DNA of 64,000 bases from an uncultured Clostridia bacterium (GTDB lineage: Bacteria; Bacillota; Clostridia; Christensenellales; CAG-138). A program made the position numbers and the translations under genes. Below are positions 58,256 to 64,000 of the stretch, piece by piece; position 1 is the first letter of the stretch; every line of letters begins with the position of its first letter. The stretch spans positions 1 to 64,000 of the forward strand of contig CAMVNO010000007.1 in NCBI GenBank assembly GCA_947168855.1, given 5' to 3'. Below the pieces are notes generated by a model that saw nothing but the letters and a program-made list of their open reading frames with translations, searched no databases and was not told the origin of the DNA.

Positions 58256-58923
58256 TTGCAAAATACATGACTGCCGATACGCACGACGATGGGTCGGCTG
58301 CGTATCCAGCGGTTGGTCGTTTTGGCAGGGTTGTAGTAATAGAGACAGCCGCCCGTCGGGTCCCACCCGTTCATGGCGTCCTTCGCCGCTTTCAGCGCGG
58401 AATCGTTGGGCGTGAGGTTGATCTGCCCGTCGTCGACCGCGGAAAACGCGCCTTTCTGATAGATCACGCCGGAGATCGAGTTCGGGAATGCGCTGCTTTT
58501 GACGCGGTTCAGAACCACGGCGCCGACCGCGACCTGTCCCTTATAGGGCTCGCCGCGCGATTCGCTGTAAATGCACTGCGCCAAAAGGTAGACGTCGCCG
58601 GACGCGGGCTTGGTCGAGACGGAAACTGTGCTTTTGAGGTTCAGTCCCATTGCCGCCGCGGTTTGCGGTCCCACAACGCCGTCGACCGTGAGTCCGTTCT
58701 TTTCCTGAAACCACCGAACGGCGCGCTCGGTGGCATAGCCGAAGATGCCGTCGACGGAGCCGGCGTAATATCCCCATTGCTTCAGCCGCTTCTGCACGGC
58801 GGATACGTCTTCACCCGAGGAACCGCGCTTCAAAGCCGCCTCCGCGGAGAGCAGCGGAAGCACCGCGCACACGATCAGCAGCGCCGCAACGAGCAGCTTG
58901 CCTGTCCGCAAAGCCTTACGCAT
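58252..58923 (-). CDS. sleB: Spore cortex-lytic enzyme SleB
   Basis: 223 residues. Signal peptide (LLVAALLIVCAVLPLLSAEA), a peptidoglycan-binding domain (KRGSSGEDVSAVQKRLKQWG, DGIFGYATERAVRWFQEKNG) and a hydrolase-2 domain (LLAQCIYSESRGEPYKGQVA with catalytic Glu, VGAVVLNRVKSSAFP). It degrades cortex muramic-lactam peptidoglycan during germination. Operon with ypeB. Confidence 0.95.
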   Translation of the reverse strand: MRKALRTGKLLVAALLIVCAVLPLLSAEAALKRGSSGEDVSAVQKRLKQWGYYAGSVDGIFGYATERAVRWFQEKNGLTVDGVVGPQTAAAMGLNLKSTVSVSTKPASGDVYLLAQCIYSESRGEPYKGQVAVGAVVLNRVKSSAFPNSISGVIYQKGAFSAVDDGQINLTPNDSALKAAKDAMNGWDPTGGCLYYYNPAKTTNRWIRSRPIVVRIGSHVFCK

Positions 58924-58932
58924 ACGCCCTCC

Positions 58933-59469
58933 TCAGAACAGCGACCGGATGAAATTCACGATCCAGCTCTCGGTCTCGACCGTATCGAGATCGACCGGTT
59001 CCCCGGTCTCACTCACGATGCACAGCGGCGGAAACAGCACGCACCACCAGTTGTGTCCGGCGGCGGGTCCGAGACGCACGCAGAGCGCGTCGTAATCGCC
59101 TGCGGGAAACAGCAGATCGCCGTAGGTCCGGTCCGGGAACGTCTCCGTGCCCAGAGAAAGCTGTACGCCGTAATCGAACCCGCGATCATTAAGGACCGCT
59201 TCGGCGGTCGATTGGATCTCTTTCCCGTGCGCAAGCAGATATGCCCGCGCGTCCGCATAGCTCTCCGCCTCCGAAAACAGCGGCAGGATCGCGTCGCGCA
59301 CCGCAAGCTTGACGCTCTGGTCCTCCTCCGAATCGCTCGCGGCGATCACATGCAGGCGCAGCACGCCTTCGCTCGACACAAGCACGGATTTTGCCGGCGC
59401 GGCGCTGCCGATCACGGCAATCGCGGCAAGCAGGATGCCGGTAACTCCGATCAAGAATCGTTTCAGCAT
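58933..59469 (-). CDS. spoIIR: Stage II sporulation protein R
   Basis: 178 residues from the ATG at 59469 (GAGGTG upstream). An N-terminal membrane/signal segment (RFLIGVTGILLAAIAVIGSA) is followed by the SpoIIR domain: LRLHVIAASDSEEDQSVKLA, VRDAILPLF and GPAAGHNWWCVLFPPLC. SpoIIR is the forespore signal that triggers SpoIIGA to activate sigma-E. The gene lies 9 bases from sleB, an unusual but plausible spore-gene cluster. Confidence 0.93.
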   Translation of the reverse strand: MLKRFLIGVTGILLAAIAVIGSAAPAKSVLVSSEGVLRLHVIAASDSEEDQSVKLAVRDAILPLFSEAESYADARAYLLAHGKEIQSTAEAVLNDRGFDYGVQLSLGTETFPDRTYGDLLFPAGDYDALCVRLGPAAGHNWWCVLFPPLCIVSETGEPVDLDTVETESWIVNFIRSLF

Positions 59470-59521
59470 AGTTTTTTCACCTCGACAGGAGTATTTCCAG
59501 CCGTTCCGCATTCCATACCTG

Positions 59522-59550
59522 TTGACTTTTCGGGCAAAATCCGATACGAT
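59522..59550 (+). promoter_or_regulatory. Promoter close to the start of the 59557 gene (leaderless?)
   Basis: TTGACT (59522-59527), 17-base spacer, TACGAT (59545-59550). The ATG at 59557 is only 7 bases from the -10 box, so the predicted transcript starts at or beside the initiation codon. Confidence 0.65.
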
Positions 59551-59556
59551 TTATAT

Positions 59557-60084
59557 ATGATCTCCTTGAAAGATGCGATCGAAGCCGCGGTTTCGGGCTT
59601 CGTCAAACAGCATACGGGCGTCCGTCCGGACCTGAAGCCCTCGAAAAAGGCGCATCTCGCCGCAAGCGCGTTTCTGCGCACGGACGCCGACGCCGCGGCA
59701 AAAACGCTTTCCGAACACGCCGCGGACTGCGTGCTGTTCGGCGCCCCGCTGCTTTCGCGCGTTGTTGCGGAAAACGGCTGGCTGCTGTTCTTTTTCACCG
59801 CGGACGTCATCGACGCGTACGCAAAAACGCTGCCGCCCGCAGAGGAGCCGGACGATTCGTATTTTATGCGGAGGCTCTGGATCGCGTATCGTCACGCGGA
59901 CGCCGAAACGCCCGACGATCCGGCGCTTCTTCTCGGATTTTACGCGGCGCTGTTTTCGGCGCCGGACGGCGAACAGCGCTTCCTTTCCGCGTCGAGAGCG
60001 CACGACGGAAACGAACGCGTCGCCCTCGAACAGCGTCTCCGTCGGATGGCGCAGATCTTATTATGGGAACGGAGGAACTTCTGA
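59557..60084 (+). CDS. Conserved protein, possible DALR-like domain
   Basis: 175 residues starting MISLKDAIEAAVSGFVKQHT. A helical, basic N-terminus with PDLKPSKKAHLAASAF is followed by LFGAPLLSRVVAENGWLLFF and a C-terminal helix bundle (ALEQRLRRMAQILLWERRNF). The end resembles the DALR anticodon-binding tail of ArgS-like proteins, but the match is weak. The next gene begins in its stop (TGATG), so the pair is translationally coupled. The promoter predicts a leaderless message. Confidence 0.65.
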   Translation: MISLKDAIEAAVSGFVKQHTGVRPDLKPSKKAHLAASAFLRTDADAAAKTLSEHAADCVLFGAPLLSRVVAENGWLLFFFTADVIDAYAKTLPPAEEPDDSYFMRRLWIAYRHADAETPDDPALLLGFYAALFSAPDGEQRFLSASRAHDGNERVALEQRLRRMAQILLWERRNF

Positions 60085-60677
60085 TGCATTACACCTGGCT
60101 CGGACACTCGATCTTTCTGATCACCAACGACGCTGGCGGACGGCTCGTGACCGACCCCGCGGACGAAAAGAGCATTCCCGTTCTGCCGCGCGTGACGGCA
60201 GACGTCGTCACCGTTTCGCACCGGCATCACGACCATTGCGCCGTCGAACGCATCGGCGGCGATCCGGTGATCAAGGAAACTCCGGAGCCGGAAACGTTCG
60301 CGGGCTTTTCGATCCGCGGATATTCGGTCTTCCACGACGAGGTCAAGGGCGCAAAGCGCGGACCGAACACGATCTTTGCGATTGCGGCGGACGGCGCGCG
60401 CATTGTGCACTGCGGCGACCTCGGACATATGCCGGACGAAGAAACGATCGCGGCGATCAAAGGCTGCGACGTGCTGCTTCTGCCGGTCGGCGGCATCTAC
60501 ACGATCGACGGCAGAACGGCATGGGAAATCGCAAAACGGATCGCGCCGAAGATCGTCGTGCCGATGCACTACCAGACGCCGGATCTCGGATTTTCGCTCG
60601 ACCCGATCGAGCCCTTCCTTGCGGCGGCAAAGGCGGACCCCGCGCCCGTTTCGATCGACGTCCCCGTCCGCGGCTGA
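60084..60677 (+). CDS. Metallo-beta-lactamase-fold hydrolase (UlaG-like)
   Basis: 197 residues from the ATG at 60084 (GGAGG 8 bases upstream). MHYTWLGHSIFLITNDAGGR, then VVTVSHRHHDHCAVERIGG (HxHxDH metal motif), IVHCGDLGHMPDEETIAAI and VPMHYQTPDLGFSLDPIEPF are the family motifs. Substrate unknown. It is coupled to the preceding gene by overlap. Confidence 0.9.
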   Translation: MHYTWLGHSIFLITNDAGGRLVTDPADEKSIPVLPRVTADVVTVSHRHHDHCAVERIGGDPVIKETPEPETFAGFSIRGYSVFHDEVKGAKRGPNTIFAIAADGARIVHCGDLGHMPDEETIAAIKGCDVLLLPVGGIYTIDGRTAWEIAKRIAPKIVVPMHYQTPDLGFSLDPIEPFLAAAKADPAPVSIDVPVRG

Positions 60678-60743
60678 TGACAACGCGATCCTTTAACGAG
60701 GACGCATCCATCATATAAAACAATCTGCAAGGAGGAACTTTCC

Positions 60744-61220
60744 ATGATGAAATCACTGGTGACTTATTTTTCCGCAAGCGGCGTGACCGCCGCGGTTGCG
60801 GAGCGTCTTGCAAGCGGGATCGGCGCGGAGCTCTGCGAGATCGTGCCCGAAACGCCGTACAGCGATGCGGATCTCAACTGGATGGACAAAAACGCAAGAA
60901 GCACGATCGAAATGAAGGACGAGAACGCCCGCCCGCCGATGCGGGACAAGGCGATCCCGGTCGCCGACTACGAGATCGTTTTTGTCGGGTTCCCGATCTG
61001 GTGGTACAGAGAGCCCTCGATCATCGACACCTTCCTCGAAGCGTACGATTTCACGGGCAAAACGATCATCCCCTTTGCCACCTCCGGCGGCTCCGGGCTC
61101 GGCAAAGCGCCGGGCCGCATGGCGGAGCTTTCGAAGGCAAAGGTCCTGCCCGGCAAGGTTTTCCCGCCCAAGGTCTCCGAGCGCGAGCTCAAGGACTGGG
61201 TGAGATCCCTGCCAATCTGA
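60744..61220 (+). CDS. Flavodoxin
   Basis: 158 residues, GGAGG upstream. FMN-binding phosphate loop YFSASGVTAAVAERLASGIG, then VFVGFPIWWYREPSIIDTFL (aromatic residues around the isoalloxazine) and PFATSGGSGLGKAPGRMAEL. It is of the flavodoxin_4 type, an electron carrier possibly serving ferredoxin-linked enzymes. It is the last gene before the hairpin string D. Confidence 0.92.
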   Translation: MMKSLVTYFSASGVTAAVAERLASGIGAELCEIVPETPYSDADLNWMDKNARSTIEMKDENARPPMRDKAIPVADYEIVFVGFPIWWYREPSIIDTFLEAYDFTGKTIIPFATSGGSGLGKAPGRMAELSKAKVLPGKVFPPKVSERELKDWVRSLPI

Positions 61221-61234
61221 AAAAGCACATGAAA

Positions 61235-61450
61235 AGGGGATGTTAAGAAAGTGTTTTGCATTTCTTACCATCCCCTATGAATTGCAGCATGGCTGCATGA
61301 ATTGGCTGCGCCATGAATTGCCTTCGGCATGAATTGACAACTTTGTTGTCATTTAGGAAGGTTTTCCATCCGGAAAACCAACCTTCATGACGGCTGTGCC
61401 GTCAATTCATGTCCTTTGGACAATTCACGGAACGAAGCGAAAATTCATTG
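61235..61450. repeat. Stem after flavodoxin and short-hairpin string D
   Basis: A long stem (AGGGGATG...AAGAAA / TTTCTT...CATCCCCT) opens the stretch. Then at least seven hairpins follow: GCAGC-ATG-GCTGC, GGC-TGC-GCC, GCC-TTC-GGC, GACAAC-TTT-GTTGTC, GGTTTTCC-ATCC-GGAAAACC, GACGGC-TGT-GCCGTC and GTCC-TTT-GGAC. They are separated by ATGAATT or AATTCAT. It is the fullest example of the string family in the window. Confidence 0.75.
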
Positions 61451-61457
61451 GGGCTGT

Positions 61458-61498
61458 AGTAAATATATTTACTAATGTCAATAGTAAACATATTTACT
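61458..61498 (+). promoter_or_regulatory. Double operator of the XRE regulator
   Basis: AGTAAATATATTTACT (61458-61473) is a perfect palindrome. AGTAAACATATTTACT (61483-61498) differs at one position. Centres are 25 bases apart. They lie 32 bases before the regulator gene, so autorepression is likely. Confidence 0.75.
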
Positions 61499-61529
61499 GG
61501 TGTATGCTGAAAAAAACATCGGAGGCCCT

Positions 61530-61745
61530 ATGGACATGAACTATCGTAAGCGCATACGGGATCTCAGAGAGGATCACGACAAGACGCAGACGGAAATCGC
61601 CGAAATGCTCGGCACGTCGCAGACGATGTATGCACGTTATGAGCGCGGTGCAAGCGAGCTGCCGATCCGGCACCTTGTACGGCTCGCGGACTATTATGAC
61701 GTTTCGACCGATTACATTCTTTGCCGTACCGATCAACTCAAATAG
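61530..61745 (+). CDS. XRE-family transcriptional regulator
   Basis: 71 residues. I took the ATG at 61530 (GGAGG 4 bases upstream; the ATG at 61536 is also possible). Helix-turn-helix HDKTQTEIAEMLGTSQTMYA, then the usual YERGASELPIRHLVRLADYY. It is a minimal Cro-like regulator with two operator palindromes in front. The target beyond itself is unknown. Confidence 0.9.
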   Translation: MDMNYRKRIRDLREDHDKTQTEIAEMLGTSQTMYARYERGASELPIRHLVRLADYYDVSTDYILCRTDQLK

Positions 61746-61747
61746 GA

Positions 61748-61777
61748 AAAAGCGCCGCGTCTGCGGCGCTTTTCTTA
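61748..61777. terminator. Intrinsic terminator (bidirectional)
   Basis: AAAGCGCCGC-GTCT-GCGGCGCTTTT. It can serve the XRE gene and the converging SnoaL-like gene. Confidence 0.85.
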
Positions 61778-61785
61778 TATGCCTG

Positions 61786-62217
61786 TCAGCGGATCGGCTT
61801 GCCGATGCGCATGCTTTTGCGCCAGTCCGGCGCGGGACCGTCGTCCGCCCAGTATTCGTCGAGCCGTTTGATGCGGTCGTCCTGTATCGTGAAAAAACTT
61901 GTGACATGACACACGATTTCGCCGGTTTCCGAGAACACCCGCACCGCGGTCACAAAGCCGTTCGCGGTCGGTTCGATGCGTTCGATCTCGCCGTCCCACG
62001 CGCCCGGGTATTCGCAGTTTGCGCGGATGAACTCATCCGCGGTAAAGCGCTCGTTCGTGCAGTGCCAGAACACCTCGGCGTCCGGCGTGAACCATTTCGG
62101 CAGCGCTTCCCGGTCCTGACCGAGCACGTCCCGCCAGAACGCCGCGACGCGCGTTCTGTCGATCTCCGGCTTTTCCGCGCGGTCGATCGTCTTGGCGTTG
62201 ATATCCCGATGCTGCAT
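61786..62217 (-). CDS. SnoaL/NTF2-like protein
   Basis: 143 residues starting MQHRDINAKTIDRAEKPEID. LPKWFTPDAEVFWHCTNERF, FVTAVRVFSETGEIVCHVTS and DDRIKRLDEYWADDG are typical of the SnoaL-like NTF2 fold, which hosts varied small-molecule binding or isomerase functions. The substrate cannot be inferred. It follows the HAD gene on the same strand, but a terminator lies between. Confidence 0.88.
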   Translation of the reverse strand: MQHRDINAKTIDRAEKPEIDRTRVAAFWRDVLGQDREALPKWFTPDAEVFWHCTNERFTADEFIRANCEYPGAWDGEIERIEPTANGFVTAVRVFSETGEIVCHVTSFFTIQDDRIKRLDEYWADDGPAPDWRKSMRIGKPIR

Positions 62218-62230
62218 GATCTCCTCCGTA

Positions 62231-62257
62231 CAAAAAGGAGCATCGCAGGATGCTCCC
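62231..62257 (-). terminator. Intrinsic terminator of the HAD lipoprotein gene
   Basis: GGAGCATC-CTGC-GATGCTCC followed on the minus strand by TTTTTG. Confidence 0.85.
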
Positions 62258-62266
62258 CGTATCGTT

Positions 62267-63499
62267 TCAGTTTGCGTTTCCGCCGAGCTCCTCGGTCCAG
62301 CGGAATGTGCCGGTCTTCCGGACGTTTTCGCCGTAGATGGTTTTGAAATCGTCCCGCATGGAGATCACGTGGAAGCCGAGCGCCTCCCATTTTGCGCGAA
62401 GCTCGTCCCCCTTCTCCGGATGCCCGTAATCGCGCACGTCGTCGTCCGCGATCAGCATGAACGCAAGGCTTTTATAAGGATTGTTGCTGATCGTGTAGAG
62501 ATGCATGGCGGAATCGCCGCTGCTGTTTCCGAACGAAAGCACCGGCTGTTTGCCGATCTCACGCATGATCGCCGTGACCTTGTTCGTCTTCAGATTTTTC
62601 ACCTGCAGCCGGTCGGTGCGAACCAGCTCGTCCCCAGGCTGGAACGTATAGTCAAGGCTGTCCTTGTCGCCCTGCCCGCTTGCTTCCAGCGCGACGTCCA
62701 TGCCGATGAAGTGATCCGACGGTACGTCGACCATGCCCTCAAAGAGTTCGCGGCAGATGTAGCGGTCGCTGCCGCTGACGACGTAGACGGTGAAGCTGTT
62801 CTCCGTGAGGTAATCGATTACCTCGACGATCGGGCGATAGAACGCCTGTCCGTAGGTCATGCCCTCGAAGCCGTCCGCGTCGCGCACCAAAAACTGCGTC
62901 ACATAGTTCTGAAACTCGGTCACGGTCATGCCCGCATATGCCTTTGCCGCGGCGTTCGCGTGGCGAAGCGCCATGTCGCCTGCATAGGTGTGGGTCGGAC
63001 CGCCTGCGCGGATCTCCTCCGCAACCGCTTTAAGCTCCTCGTCCGGCGTAAAGGTCGGATCGGCGAGTATGCGCCAAGCCAGCATATAGTATTCGAGATA
63101 GGTCGGGAACAGCTCTCCGTAGATCGTGCCGTCCATGTCAAAGACCGCGATCCGGCGATCGACCGGAATGAAGTCGGGCGAGCTTTCGTCCGTGACCGTT
63201 TCGACGTATTCGATCAGCAGATCCAGCGCAGGCGCGACGTCGTTCCACGACGCAAAGACTTCCTCCTCGACCTCGCCGTCCGGCAGAGGATCCTCGGCGG
63301 ATATCTCTAATAGCTCCGTGTCCGGGTGTTCTTCGGCCGGCGCTTCGGTCGCAGGCGCTTCCGTTGCAGGCGCTTCCGTTGCAGACGCTTCCGTCGGCGC
63401 AGGCGTCGCTTCGGCGGCGGGCGCAGTCTTTGCTTTGCAGCCGGCAGCGCAGAGAACAAGCATCAGGATCGCAAGGATCAGAGCAATTCTTGTTTTCAT
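62267..63499 (-). CDS. Lipoprotein haloacid-dehalogenase-like phosphatase
   Basis: 410 residues. Signal MKTRIALILAILMLVLC and lipobox LCAAGCK, then a low-complexity spacer with repeated ATEAP units. HAD motif I IAVFDMDGTIYGELFPTYLE, motif II VVSGSDRYICRELF, and motif IV LSFGNSSGDSAMHLYTISNN are visible. A phosphatase anchored outside the membrane; substrate unknown. Confidence 0.88.
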   Translation of the reverse strand: MKTRIALILAILMLVLCAAGCKAKTAPAAEATPAPTEASATEAPATEAPATEAPAEEHPDTELLEISAEDPLPDGEVEEEVFASWNDVAPALDLLIEYVETVTDESSPDFIPVDRRIAVFDMDGTIYGELFPTYLEYYMLAWRILADPTFTPDEELKAVAEEIRAGGPTHTYAGDMALRHANAAAKAYAGMTVTEFQNYVTQFLVRDADGFEGMTYGQAFYRPIVEVIDYLTENSFTVYVVSGSDRYICRELFEGMVDVPSDHFIGMDVALEASGQGDKDSLDYTFQPGDELVRTDRLQVKNLKTNKVTAIMREIGKQPVLSFGNSSGDSAMHLYTISNNPYKSLAFMLIADDDVRDYGHPEKGDELRAKWEALGFHVISMRDDFKTIYGENVRKTGTFRWTEELGGNAN

Positions 63500-63540
63500 G
63501 TGGATTCCTTTCTTTCGTGTATGGTAAAAATCGCAGACTA

Positions 63541-64000
63541 TTATAAAGCGTTTTTATCCGGCGCGCAAGCGTTCTGCGCCGGTTTTCCCGTAATCGCGTA
63601 ATAGGTGAGGTCGCGCATCTCGCCCAGGTATTCGAACTCCCGGGCGGAAAAGCGCAGATAGGTCATGCCGCACTTTTCCATCACGCGGCGCGACGCGTCG
63701 TTGCCGGTGAAATACGACGCAGTAACGGTCTTCAGACCCTTTTCGTCAAAAAGATACGCAAGGAACCGTCTGACCGCCTCGGTCACGTAGCCCCTGTTCC
63801 AATGCTGTGAGCCGATCCCGTAGCCGATCTCGCACACGCCGTCGGTCTCGTCAAAATACAGGATGATACCGATGAGCCGTCCGGTCGCCTTGAGGCGGAT
63901 CGCAAAGAGATCGTCCCGGCCGAGATACGTCGAAAAATCAAAGTCGTCGAGCGATTCCGCATAACGGCAGACAAAGGTTTCGAGGACCTTTTTGTCGTGC
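63541..64000 (-). CDS. GNAT acetyltransferase, C-terminal part (runs off the window)
   Basis: The frame is open from the right edge to the stop at 63541. It reads GRLIGIILYFDETDGVCEIG, YGIGSQHWNRGYVTEAVRRF and ASRRVMEKCGMTYLRF, the RimJ/RimL-type acetyltransferase pattern (E-I-G-Y...G-Y-x-T-E-A and N-x-x-S-R-R-V-M-E-K-C-G). The N-terminus lies outside. Substrate unknown. Confidence 0.85.
   Translation of the reverse strand, partial: HDKKVLETFVCRYAESLDDFDFSTYLGRDDLFAIRLKATGRLIGIILYFDETDGVCEIGYGIGSQHWNRGYVTEAVRRFLAYLFDEKGLKTVTASYFTGNDASRRVMEKCGMTYLRFSAREFEYLGEMRDLTYYAITGKPAQNACAPDKNAL

Overview
The window reads as a spore-forming, anaerobic member of the Clostridia. Supporting genes on the chromosomal side are the spore-cortex pair sleB/ypeB, spoIIR, a phosphate butyryltransferase/butyrate kinase pair, ferredoxin-linked indolepyruvate oxidoreductase and the ygeW/ygeY pair. 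The chromosomal part is GC-rich and full of strong intrinsic terminators. I cannot place the order or family from sequence alone. No rRNA is present; there is one intact tRNA, a Leu(CAA).

Left third (1-15.5 kb): the replication, packaging and accessory-methylation part of a siphophage-type prophage. Every gene is on the minus strand and they are packed end to end. In transcription order they are: a sigma-like regulator, two small ORFs, DUF2800 nuclease, DUF2815, a small membrane protein, family A DNA polymerase, DUF4406, P4-type primase-helicase, VRR-NUC, SNF2 helicase, a small ORF, DUF1492 late-regulator-like protein, HNH endonuclease, P27 small terminase, short MetK, ParB-DNA methyltransferase, small accessory proteins and the start of the large terminase, which runs off the left edge. 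The late genes begin at a promoter that is followed at once by a terminator.

Middle (15.8-33.4 kb): a complete type I BREX phage-defence operon, brxA-brxB-brxC-pglX-pglZ-brxL, driven by a perfect consensus promoter. A seventh gene, an ImmA/IrrE-type metallopeptidase with an HTH tail, ends the operon. To its right are a serine recombinase and a GNAT acetyltransferase on the plus strand. Two copies of an unusual module flank them: a 20-21 bp iteron array, a divergent stretch, one inverted iteron, and an identical 72 bp segment holding a terminator. The second copy abuts tRNA-Leu(CAA), and a 5'-half tRNA-Leu remnant lies just beyond. Two short copies of the tRNA 3' end sit at 15.72 and 15.83 kb, between BREX and the phage genes. 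This looks like a tRNA-targeted integration hotspot where elements have accumulated. Whether BREX is cargo of the prophage or a separate island beside it cannot be settled here.

Right half (33.4-64 kb): chromosome. It holds apt; a membrane-anchored transglutaminase; ygeW-ygeY with a PAS/HTH regulator; a DUF1292 protein; XRE regulators with visible operators; TldD/PmbA; and a five-gene operon iorA-iorB-buk-ptb-aminotransferase that fits oxidation of amino-acid-derived 2-oxoacids to acids with ATP gain. Further right are an MFS transporter, a glycerophosphodiesterase, several lipoproteins, a frameshifted remnant, the spore genes, a metallo-beta-lactamase-fold protein, a flavodoxin, a lipoprotein HAD phosphatase and a partial GNAT. 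Four intergenic regions carry strings of very short hairpins separated by AATTCAT/ATGAATT, a repeat family that I do not recognise.
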